Below, one piece after another: positions 1-5,241 of a stretch of 5,243 nt of DNA (position 1 is its first letter; each line of letters begins with the position of its first letter). The stretch is taken from positions 1 through 5,243 of the forward strand of contig RFIM01000209.1 of NCBI GenBank assembly GCA_003695215.1, read 5' to 3'. The stretch is from Chloroflexota bacterium (GTDB lineage: Bacteria > Chloroflexota > Anaerolineae > Aggregatilineales > UBA2796). The position numbers and the translations under genes were made by a program. A model generated the notes under the pieces. That model saw only the letters and a program-made list of their open reading frames with translations, was not told where the DNA came from and ran no database searches.

Positions 1-447
1 CGCGCTGGCTGTGGCATGCATTAACGTAGTCGAGATGACTCGTGTTAAAATATCAGAGAAGCTGGCGACGTTGGTGAAAGTGAAGTACAGATTCTCGGAA
101 ATCGCAAAGCCGATGCCTGCAGCAAAGCCGTAGATCGCGCCTTCCACAATGTTGCGGAAACGCGGATGCCAGATCAGATACACCATCAAAAGCGCTTTGC
201 CGATCTCTTCAGTGATAGGCGCTGTCAGGCCGCGCACGACTTCCACCGAATTCACCAGCGGCAGCGCCACATAGATGTTGATCACATAGGCGATGGCGAA
301 GGCGCCCACAGCGCCCCAGAGCAAGTTGGTCACAACCGTCGAGATGAACTTGCCATCGCTGTAGATGTTGGCGGTGTAGATGAAGAAAATGAAGAACAAC
401 GGCGCGCCAATCGAAATCACTGCATTCAGCAGCACTTGTGGCGTCAT
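1..447 (-). CDS. PrsW-family intramembrane metalloprotease, N-terminal part (cut by window edge)
   Basis: An open frame of 149 codons runs from an ATG at 447 down to base 1 without a stop, so the C-terminus lies outside the window. The translation is strongly hydrophobic, with membrane segments near residues 9-27, 40-62, 78-93 and 102-122. It carries the PrsW signature elements in order: TEEIGK (E80, E81, K84), then WHPRFRN and EGAIYGFAAGIGFAISEN (E119, N120), then the start of the third motif, LMHATASA with H144. In known PrsW proteins these glutamates and histidine form the metal-dependent active site in the membrane; B. subtilis PrsW cleaves the anti-sigma factor RsiW. The substrate here cannot be told from the window, as no anti-sigma gene is adjacent. 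The start is supported by AGGTGA at 452-457, four bases upstream. The gene is divergent from ccmC. The family call is firm; the specific function is not. Confidence 0.85.
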   Translation of the reverse strand, partial: MTPQVLLNAVISIGAPLFFIFFIYTANIYSDGKFISTVVTNLLWGAVGAFAIAYVINIYVALPLVNSVEVVRGLTAPITEEIGKALLMVYLIWHPRFRNIVEGAIYGFAAGIGFAISENLYFTFTNVASFSDILTRVISTTLMHATASA

Positions 448-451
448 GCGT

Positions 452-457
452 TCACCT
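452..457 (-). promoter_or_regulatory. Ribosome binding site of the PrsW-family gene
   Basis: On the minus strand AGGTGA lies four bases before the ATG at 447. It fixes the start of a gene whose other end is missing. Confidence 0.6.
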
Positions 458-503
458 AACAGCGTCCCTCAAGCTCGGATCGGGCGTTATCGGCGCTCAA
501 AGT

Positions 504-534
504 GGCGCGCTGCTTATTCTAGCCTTAGCGCGCC
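504..534. repeat. 8-bp inverted repeat around the minus-strand -10 element
   Basis: GGCGCGCT at 504-511 is the exact reverse complement of AGCGCGCC at 527-534, with 15 bases between that contain the candidate -10 of the PrsW promoter. It could be an operator or simply a chance GC-rich pairing. Two copies of AAGTGGC (500-506 and 537-543) overlap or flank the arms in direct orientation. Confidence 0.4.
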
Positions 535-545
535 CGAAGTGGCAA
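516..545 (-). promoter_or_regulatory. Candidate sigma70-type promoter for the PrsW-family gene
   Basis: On the minus strand TTGCCA (bases 540-545, 5 of 6 to the -35 consensus) is followed after 18 bases by TAGAAT (516-521, 5 of 6 to the -10 consensus). Transcription would begin near base 509 and leave a leader of about 60 bases before the ATG at 447. The -10 lies in the loop of an 8-bp inverted repeat (504-511 and 527-534). Seen by eye only. Confidence 0.5.
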
Positions 546-562
546 CCTAGTTTTGAAGGCGC

Positions 563-592
563 TTGCCCAACTTGAGAGCGACCTGGTATAAT
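563..592 (+). promoter_or_regulatory. Candidate extended -10 promoter for ccmCD
   Basis: TATAAT at 587-592 matches the -10 consensus exactly and is preceded by TGG (584-586), an extended -10 TGN element. TTGCCC at 563-568 (4 of 6) sits 18 bases upstream as the -35. The start of transcription would fall near base 599, giving a leader of about 40 bases before ccmC. It is the best promoter match in the window. Confidence 0.65.
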
Positions 593-625
593 TCTCAGTG
601 AATCTATAAAAACCTGTAGCACATT

Positions 626-630
626 GGAGA
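626..630 (+). promoter_or_regulatory. Ribosome binding site of ccmC
   Basis: GGAGA lies nine bases before the ATG at 640 and supports that start. No other in-frame start with a comparable site is seen nearby. Confidence 0.55.
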
Positions 631-639
631 TTTTGTGAG

Positions 640-1428
640 ATGGCAACTATCCAAGCCGTCAGTGATTCGCGCAGCGCGTTCGCAGAGTCAGCGGACGTGG
701 CTTATCCCGTTTGGCGCACGCGCTTGCTCTTTGGCTTGAGCGTGGTCACTTTCCTGAGCATGTTTGTGATGCTGTACATGGCGCTCTTTTATGCAGGCAC
801 AGACGCCGTGCAAGGGCATGCGCAGCGGCTCTTCTACGTTCACGTCTCTTCCTATGCAGGCGGCTCTGTGGCGTTCTTCATCACAGTGATCGGCGGCGCC
901 GCTTACCTGATCACGCGCAACGCCAAGTGGGATCGCTTGGCGGTCAGTAGCGTTGAAGTGGGCTTGCCCCTGATGACCGTCTGCCTAGTGACGGGCTCGA
1001 CGTGGGCGCGCCCGATCTGGAATACCTGGTGGACGGCCGATCCGCGCCTGAACGCCATGGCAGTCATGTGGTTGATCTACGCCGCCTACCTGACCCTGCG
1101 CGGCGCCATTGAAGATCCCGATCGGCGTGCGCGCTTCGCCGCTGTCTACGGTATCATCGCCTTCGCTAGCGTCATCTACGTCTTCCTGATTCCGCGCGTG
1201 CGCGATGATACGCTGCATCCTGTGGTGATCGGCCCAAGCGTGACCAATCCGTCTGCCCAAGGCGAGTTCGAGGTGCGAACTGACCCGCGCATCGGCGCGA
1301 CTATGGGCGTGGCAATGACGTGGTGGTGCTTGGCGGCCGTGGTGCTCATTTGGCATCGCTTGCGGCTGGAGAATAAGGCCGCTTGGTTGCAAGCGCTGAA
1401 GGCTCGCTGGCTCTCTAAACAAGGCTGA
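640..1428 (+). CDS. ccmC: CcmC-like haem-handling membrane protein of cytochrome c maturation (CcmC/CcsA family)
   Basis: This 262-residue protein has about six membrane segments (near residues 29-51, 70-92, 104-120, 137-153, 167-185 and 221-239), the layout and approximate size of CcmC. In System I cytochrome c maturation, CcmC presents haem at the outer face of the membrane and loads it onto the chaperone CcmE, with CcmAB and CcmD. Visible family marks are YVHVSS (H68) and DTLHPV (H193), matching the two axial haem ligands, and between them the tryptophan-rich stretch WNTWWTADPRL (127-137). The usual CcmC motif there is WGTWWVWDARL, so a normally conserved tryptophan is alanine (A133) here. 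The gene has its own extended -10 promoter and ends two bases before ccmD. No ccmA, ccmB, ccmE or ccmF is in the window. The call rests on the histidine pair, the motif, topology and the ccmD neighbour. Confidence 0.9.
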   Translation: MATIQAVSDSRSAFAESADVAYPVWRTRLLFGLSVVTFLSMFVMLYMALFYAGTDAVQGHAQRLFYVHVSSYAGGSVAFFITVIGGAAYLITRNAKWDRLAVSSVEVGLPLMTVCLVTGSTWARPIWNTWWTADPRLNAMAVMWLIYAAYLTLRGAIEDPDRRARFAAVYGIIAFASVIYVFLIPRVRDDTLHPVVIGPSVTNPSAQGEFEVRTDPRIGATMGVAMTWWCLAAVVLIWHRLRLENKAAWLQALKARWLSKQG

Positions 1429-1430
1429 CT

Positions 1431-1592
1431 ATGGAAGCAACTACGCCGAGCAATCTCGAGTACATGATCCTTGGCTACGCGGCAGCGGGCATCATCATGG
1501 CGCTGACCGTTGCCTATCTGATCCTGAAAGCGCGCCGCATCCGCCAAGAAGCTGAGCTGCTCAAGCGTCTTGAGGACGATCAAGAGCAATGA
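1431..1592 (+). CDS. ccmD: CcmD-like small haem-export accessory protein
   Basis: A 53-residue open frame begins two bases after the ccmC stop and ends with TGA at 1590-1592. It has one membrane helix (about residues 11-32, LGYAAAGIIMALTVAYLIL), then a basic stretch (KARRIRQ) and a charged, probably helical tail (EAELLKRLEDDQEQ). That is the build of CcmD: a short single-pass protein with a positive cytoplasmic segment after the helix, which helps release holo-CcmE from the CcmABC complex. CcmD proteins are too short and variable for identity from sequence alone, so position directly behind ccmC is much of the evidence. AAGG at 1421-1424 is a weak ribosome site six bases from the ATG; translational coupling to ccmC is likely. 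Confidence 0.8.
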   Translation: MEATTPSNLEYMILGYAAAGIIMALTVAYLILKARRIRQEAELLKRLEDDQEQ

Positions 1593-1617
1593 GAGCGCAG
1601 GCCTCTCGCCTGCGCTC
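1593..1617. terminator. Perfect 10-bp hairpin between convergent ccmD and the response regulator
   Basis: GAGCGCAGGC (1593-1602) pairs exactly with GCCTGCGCTC (1608-1617) around a five-base loop, CTCTC. It starts one base after the ccmD stop and ends 13 bases before the end of the convergent minus-strand gene. There is no T run on either side, so it is not a textbook intrinsic terminator. A two-way transcription end or RNA 3'-end stabiliser is inferred from its place. Confidence 0.55.
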
Positions 1618-1630
1618 GCCTGTGGCATGC

Positions 1631-2491
1631 TCAGGCGCTCGCAGCGTGTGGCTGATCGCTGGCAGTGGGCGCCTTGTAGTCCACAACGCTGATCTCAGCT
1701 GAGAGCAGCGGCACGTGCCGCTCGCCCAACTGCCCATCAGGCAAGATCAGGTAACCGCGCTCGCGATCGGTGAAGGCGTAGAAGGTCGGGAAGCCTGCCT
1801 GAAGCGTGTTGCGCAGCGCCGCGATAAGCGCCGCGACGCTTGGCGCAAAGGTAAAGACGCTGTAGTGCGTCTCGCTATGCATCACGGCGAAATCTTCAGG
1901 CGTGCCGTGCTGCGCCAAGCATTCAGAGAGCGCGTGGCTCAGAAAGCTCAGTACCTCGTCAGCTGCCACGAAGCTGTAGTACTCACGGAAGCCTTCGAAG
2001 CCGTTCAAGGTGATCTGCAAGCGATGCCAGCCTTCTCGAGCGGCGAAGGCGCTCTCTGCCTCAGCAATAGCAGCGCCAGTCGGCAAGCCTGTGCGCTCAT
2101 CGGTCAGCGCTTCGCGGCTAGCGCGCCGCAGCGAGCCTTGGACGCGCAAGCGCAACTCTTCGATATCGAACGGCTTGGTGATGTAGTCATCAGCGCCGAG
2201 TTCCAAGCCTGCTACCTTGTCGGCGCGCCGATCCCGCTGCGTCAGGAAAATGATCGGGATGTACTTGGTCAGCGGCGTAGTGCGCAGGCTCTTGCAGACG
2301 TCGAAGCCATCTATGTCGGGCAGCATCACGTCCAGCAAAATCAAGTTAGGCGACTTGGCGCGCGCCATTGCGATGCCTTCATTGCCGCTGTGCGCAGTGA
2401 AGAGCTCGTAGCCTTGCGCTGTGAAGTAAACCTGCAACATTTCAGCCACGTCATAATCATCTTCGATGAGCAACAAGCGTTTCCTAAGCAT
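1631..2491 (-). CDS. Response regulator: receiver domain plus degenerate GGDEF-like domain
   Basis: Residues 5-120 of this 286-residue protein are a complete CheY-like receiver domain. The acidic pocket is E10-D11-D12, the phosphoacceptor is D54 in LLDVMLP, and the switch residues are T84 and K106 in TKPF. A GGDEF-like domain follows at about 130-250. It opens with DERTGLP, close to the usual DxLTGLP, and keeps a DEVL helix (178-181). The signature loop reads SETHY (206-210) instead of GGDEF, the metal-site aspartates in the first strand are absent (LNGFEGF), and no RxxD inhibitory site is seen. It should therefore not make cyclic di-GMP; it may bind a ligand or partner. No DNA-binding domain is present. 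The cognate kinase is not in the window. The gene follows gatC by 20 bases, so joint transcription is likely. GAGG at 2496-2499 lies four bases before the ATG. Confidence 0.88.
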   Translation of the reverse strand: MLRKRLLLIEDDYDVAEMLQVYFTAQGYELFTAHSGNEGIAMARAKSPNLILLDVMLPDIDGFDVCKSLRTTPLTKYIPIIFLTQRDRRADKVAGLELGADDYITKPFDIEELRLRVQGSLRRASREALTDERTGLPTGAAIAEAESAFAAREGWHRLQITLNGFEGFREYYSFVAADEVLSFLSHALSECLAQHGTPEDFAVMHSETHYSVFTFAPSVAALIAALRNTLQAGFPTFYAFTDRERGYLILPDGQLGERHVPLLSAEISVVDYKAPTASDQPHAASA

Positions 2492-2511
2492 GGCTCCTCG
2501 TCAAAAAGCTG

Positions 2512-2799
2512 CTACTCCAGCACAGCGTCCACGCGGAATTGCCCTTCAATGGCGTCCGCTGCGTTGGCAAGCGCCCGCTCACGTGGCAAGGAAGGCCGTA
2601 CCACGTCGTCGCGAAAGACGTTCTGCAGCGGCAGCACACTGGCCGTCGGCGGAATATCGGCTGTATCCAGTTGCTCAAGGCGCGAGGCGTACTCTAACAC
2701 TGCCGAGAGCTGCTCGGCGTAGGCTGTCAGCTCGCTCTCCGTCAAGCGCAGCTTGGCCAGCTCGGCGATTTGCATCACTTCTTCACGGCTCAGCTTCAT
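2512..2799 (-). CDS. gatC: Asp-tRNA(Asn)/Glu-tRNA(Gln) amidotransferase subunit C
   Basis: The 95-residue product has the size and pattern of GatC. It starts MKLSREEVMQIAELAKLRLT, the conserved first helix, then has a second helix (about 20-43, ending LEQLDT) and the linker DTADIPPTASVLPLQN. The tail includes FRDDVVRPSLP, the usual segment that wraps over GatA, and ends near the expected C-terminal FRVDAVLE. GatC holds GatA and GatB together in the complex that amidates mischarged Glu-tRNA(Gln) or Asp-tRNA(Asn). Here gatC stands apart from gatA and gatB, and the next gene on the same strand is a response regulator 20 bases on. The start is supported by GAGGGG at 2803-2808, and a good promoter lies upstream at 2858-2886. 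Confidence 0.93.
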   Translation of the reverse strand: MKLSREEVMQIAELAKLRLTESELTAYAEQLSAVLEYASRLEQLDTADIPPTASVLPLQNVFRDDVVRPSLPRERALANAADAIEGQFRVDAVLE

Positions 2800-2802
2800 A
2801 AG

Positions 2803-2808
2803 CCCCTC
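2803..2808 (-). promoter_or_regulatory. Ribosome binding site of gatC
   Basis: GAGGGG on the minus strand ends three bases before the ATG at 2799; its GAGG core lies five bases away. It is among the stronger ribosome sites in the window. Confidence 0.6.
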
Positions 2809-2853
2809 ACGCTCAGCTCACTTGCGCTTCACGCGCCATCTTGGCAGATTCAC

Positions 2854-2871
2854 GGTTAGTATATCTAAACC
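2854..2871. repeat. Dyad GGTT-N3-ATAT-N3-AACC over the gatC -10 element
   Basis: The 18 bases 2854-2871 are symmetric at 12 positions (GGTT, ATAT, AACC) and cover the candidate -10 of the gatC promoter. A further pair, ACGGTT (2852-2857) and AACCGT (2885-2890), shares the left arm. The placement suits a repressor site, but nothing in the window names a regulator. Confidence 0.35.
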
Positions 2872-2886
2872 AGATGGCTTTGGCAA
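2858..2886 (-). promoter_or_regulatory. Candidate sigma70-type promoter for gatC and the response regulator
   Basis: On the minus strand TTGCCA (2881-2886, 5 of 6) and TATACT (2858-2863, 5 of 6) are separated by 17 bases, the preferred spacing. Transcription would begin near base 2850, about 50 bases before the gatC ATG. No second promoter is evident in the 20-base gap before the response regulator, so this one probably serves both genes. Confidence 0.6.
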
Positions 2887-2908
2887 CCGTAAAATCGCAA
2901 ACGCATCG

Positions 2909-2914
2909 TATAAT
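2909..2914 (+). promoter_or_regulatory. Candidate -10 element for the transpeptidase gene
   Basis: TATAAT matches the consensus exactly. No good -35 is found at 16-18 bases upstream (ACCGTA at 17), and TTGGCA at 2880-2885 is 23 bases away, too far. Transcription would start near 2921, leaving about 24 bases of leader. Expression may need an activator, or the element may be fortuitous. Confidence 0.4.
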
Positions 2915-2934
2915 CTCTCTCAATGCACGTTAAC

Positions 2935-2940
2935 AGGAAG
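2935..2940 (+). promoter_or_regulatory. Ribosome binding site that fixes the transpeptidase start
   Basis: AGGAAG lies four bases before the ATG at 2945. This decides the start: the frame stays open upstream to an ATG at 2753, but that extension runs antisense through gatC and lacks a signal peptide. Confidence 0.65.
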
Positions 2941-2944
2941 CGCC

Positions 2945-5140
2945 ATGAGACGCCTGTTCTTGCTCACTTTGTTGGCCGCTCTGCTCAGCGCTTGCCACAG
3001 CACAGGCGCTCCGTCCACCTTCGAGTCAGCGACAGCCACGCCGATCCCTAGCCAAGCAGCCCTGCGCGAAGCTCAGCGCACCGCCGCTGACTTCTTAAAC
3101 GCCTGGCGCTTGGAAAATTTCAGCGCCATGTATGCCCTTTTGGCGCGCAACAGCCGCGATGCCTACCCATTCCCCGATTTTGAAGCTTTTTACCGCGAGG
3201 CGCACGCGCGGCTCACCTTGAAGCCTGAAGGCTTGCGCTATAGCTTTGCTAACGCTATCCTGCGCGGCGCTGAGGCAGCCATCGCCTACGATCTGCGCTT
3301 TGAGACCAGCTTCTTCGGCACTTTTGAAGACCAGGCGCGCCTCTTGCGCTTGGTGAATACCGAAGAAGGTTGGCGCGTGGCCTGGTCTCGCGGCGATCTC
3401 TTCGCTGAGATGGCCCATGGCGCCACACTCGAGGTGATCCAGACGCGCCTGACGCGCGGCAACATCTATGACCGCGATGGCGAGGTGATCGCCGATATGA
3501 ACGGCGTCAGCCTTGCCGTCACCTTGCTGACGCGCACTTACCCGACCAATAATCCTGAGGCGTGCTTTGCCGAACTCGCCAAAGTCTTCCCTGCGCGCTC
3601 CGCTGAGGCGCTCTCGCGCCTGTTTGGCGGCAGCACAGGCCGCGATTTCGCCTATGAGATTGGCGTGATCGCTCAGGAGCGCTTCTTCGAAGTGCGAGAG
3701 GCACTAGAACGCCATTGCACACTGCGCTATGAGCCACGCCCAACGCGCCGCTACCTGAAAGGCGACATAGCGCCGCACGTGATCGGCTATATCGGGCCGA
3801 TCCCTGCTGAGCAGCTCGCGCTGTGGCAACAGCGCGGCTACCCGCGCGATGCGCTCATCGGCCTTGACGGCGTGGAGCGTCAGCTGGAGAGCGTCCTCTC
3901 CGGGCAAGGCAAAGCAGCGCTGGTCTTGCGTCAGAATGGCGTGGTGGTGCGCACTTTGGCAGAGCGGCCTGGCGTGGCCAGCCAGAGCGTCTACCTGACG
4001 CTAGATATGCGCATGCAGGTCGCTGCGCAACGCATTCTAGAGCAGGCTTTCACCAGCGGCGGGCTCGGCGGCCTTTCAACAGGCGCCGCTGTGGTCATCC
4101 TGGACGTGAAGACGGGCGCGATTCTGACGCTCGCCAACTATCCTGACTTCAACGTCGAGGCCTTCAATCCGAACAGCACCTTACCGAACGCCCAAGCGCT
4201 AGTCCAGGCATGGCTGAACGATCCGCGCAAGCCAACCTTCAATCGTGCCACGCTCGGGCAATATCCGCCTGGCTCGATTTTCAAGATCGTGAGCATGGCC
4301 GCTGCCATTGAGAGCGGTTTGTTCACGCCGAATACGCGCTACTATTGCAGCGGAATCTGGAATGGCACGCCACTGGGCGACCGCACGCGCACCGATTGGA
4401 TCGCTAGTACGCCTGCTGGCAGGCACGGCTCGATCACCCTCAAGCAAGCGCTCACAGGCTCTTGCAATATCTACTTCTGGCACATCGGCTGGACGCTCAG
4501 CAACGCCGATCCTGAGATTCTGCCCAACATCGCGCGCAAGATGGGCTTCGGCAAACCTAGCGGCATGACCGACCTGCCTGAGGCGATCGGTCTGCTGCCG
4601 CAGCCTTCGCGCTATGAGCAGCTGGTCGGGCGGCGTTGGCGCAACTCTGACGCGCTGAACGCTGTGATCGGGCAGGGCGATGTCGTGGTCACGCCCTTGC
4701 AAGTGGCGCGCATGGTCGCCGCTATTGCCAACGGCGGCTTTCTCTACAAACCTTACGTCGTCGAGAAGATCGGCATCATCGGCGAGCCATCTTTCATCGC
4801 CAAGCCCGAAATCACTGATACGCTGGCTTTCAAGCCTGAGACGCTTGCGGCGATCCGTGAGGCAATGTGCGAAGTGACCACTAACCGCACGCTCGGCACG
4901 GCAACTTTCGTCTTCGAAGGCCTGCGCGGCGTGAGCGTCTGTGGCAAAACGGGCACAGCCGAGACGCCCACAGGCGGCACGCACGCTTGGTTCGCCGCTT
5001 ACGCAGGCAAGACGCCCGAGTCGCCCGAGATCGCCATCGCGGTCATAGTCGAGCGCGGCGGCGAAGGCTCGAGCGTGGCTGCGCCGCTGGCACGCCGCCT
5101 GATCGAAGCCTACTACGCCTTGCCGCTCCCAGCAGGCTGA
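2945..5140 (+). CDS. Lipoprotein class B penicillin-binding protein (peptidoglycan D,D-transpeptidase) of the MecA/PBP3 type
   Basis: The 731-residue product opens with a lipoprotein signal, MRRLFLLTLLAALLSAC; the lipobox LSAC places the lipidated cysteine at residue 17, and a low-complexity linker follows. Residues about 38-155 look like the NTF2-like MecA N-terminal domain (FLNAWRLENFSAMY; GWRVAWS near its end). About 165-350 is the PBP dimerisation region, with TRGNIYDRDGEVIA (170-183) and GLDGVERQLESVLSG (306-320). The transpeptidase domain spans about 375-725 and has all three penicillin-binding motifs: SxxK as S444-I-F-K447 in PPGSIFKI, SxN as S506-C-N508, and KTG at 668-670 in CGKTGTAE. 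It should cross-link peptidoglycan outside the membrane and appears fully active. Such proteins in Firmicutes (MecA, B. subtilis PBP3) can have low beta-lactam affinity, but resistance cannot be inferred here. No fts or mre genes adjoin it. Confidence 0.92.
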   Translation: MRRLFLLTLLAALLSACHSTGAPSTFESATATPIPSQAALREAQRTAADFLNAWRLENFSAMYALLARNSRDAYPFPDFEAFYREAHARLTLKPEGLRYSFANAILRGAEAAIAYDLRFETSFFGTFEDQARLLRLVNTEEGWRVAWSRGDLFAEMAHGATLEVIQTRLTRGNIYDRDGEVIADMNGVSLAVTLLTRTYPTNNPEACFAELAKVFPARSAEALSRLFGGSTGRDFAYEIGVIAQERFFEVREALERHCTLRYEPRPTRRYLKGDIAPHVIGYIGPIPAEQLALWQQRGYPRDALIGLDGVERQLESVLSGQGKAALVLRQNGVVVRTLAERPGVASQSVYLTLDMRMQVAAQRILEQAFTSGGLGGLSTGAAVVILDVKTGAILTLANYPDFNVEAFNPNSTLPNAQALVQAWLNDPRKPTFNRATLGQYPPGSIFKIVSMAAAIESGLFTPNTRYYCSGIWNGTPLGDRTRTDWIASTPAGRHGSITLKQALTGSCNIYFWHIGWTLSNADPEILPNIARKMGFGKPSGMTDLPEAIGLLPQPSRYEQLVGRRWRNSDALNAVIGQGDVVVTPLQVARMVAAIANGGFLYKPYVVEKIGIIGEPSFIAKPEITDTLAFKPETLAAIREAMCEVTTNRTLGTATFVFEGLRGVSVCGKTGTAETPTGGTHAWFAAYAGKTPESPEIAIAVIVERGGEGSSVAAPLARRLIEAYYALPLPAG

Positions 5141-5241
5141 GAGCTCTGGGCGCTGTGAGCAGGGAAAATGGCCTGCGCTGCAGCGCTTGGCGCAAGGCGC
5201 CATGCCAGCGCCTTGCGCAGCTGCTCAGGCGATTCAAAGAC
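5113..5241 (-). CDS. Unidentified gene, C-terminal end only (enters from right edge)
   Basis: Reading the minus strand from base 5241 gives 42 residues before TAG at 5113-5115, beginning VFESPEQLRKALAWRLAPS and ending GSGKA. The first half looks like real protein: an amphipathic, helix-forming stretch with ordinary codon choice. The second half is a flexible Ala/Ser/Gln-rich tail. No start is present because the gene would begin outside the window. It would overlap the last 28 bases of the convergent transpeptidase gene, which is uncommon but acceptable for convergent neighbours. I do not recognise the family. The alternative is that 5141-5243 is non-coding, with the hairpin at 5190-5218 as a terminator. 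Confidence 0.45.
   Translation of the reverse strand, partial: VFESPEQLRKALAWRLAPSAAAQAIFPAHSAQSSQPAGSGKA
5190..5218. repeat. Perfect 11-bp inverted repeat downstream of the transpeptidase gene
   Basis: GCGCAAGGCGC (5190-5200) pairs exactly with GCGCCTTGCGC (5208-5218) around the seven-base loop CATGCCA. A 12-bp perfect palindrome, GCGCTGCAGCGC, lies just before it at 5175-5186. No T run follows. It begins about 50 bases past the transpeptidase stop, so it may end that transcript, although it also falls inside the putative minus-strand gene. Confidence 0.5.

Noticed and set aside
166..459. A 97-codon plus-strand frame at the left end
   Set aside because: It is antisense to the PrsW-family gene, whose motifs are clear, and is His/Arg/Gln-rich with no sign of a fold.
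985..1628. Two minus-strand frames of 145 and 150 codons across ccmC and ccmD
   Set aside because: Both are antisense to the haem-handling genes and lack motifs; they reflect the low stop frequency of GC-rich DNA.
1862..1876. A sequencing error as the cause of the missing GGDEF signature
   Set aside because: The metal-binding aspartates and the RxxD site are lost as well and the spacing differs, while the frame stays intact to a normal end, so one local error cannot explain it.
1715..2722. A 335-codon open frame on the plus strand across the response regulator and gatC
   Set aside because: It is antisense to two genes with clear family motifs, and its own translation matches nothing and has no ribosome site of note.
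2753..2944. A 64-residue N-terminal extension of the transpeptidase
   Set aside because: The upstream ATG lies inside gatC on the opposite strand and before the candidate promoter. Starting at 2945 gives a ribosome site and a proper lipoprotein signal.
4199..5203. A 334-codon open frame on the minus strand across the transpeptidase gene
   Set aside because: It is antisense to a gene with signal peptide and all three catalytic motifs. Its translation is rich in Arg, Ala, Asp and Cys without recognisable motifs, as expected of a shadow frame in GC-rich DNA.
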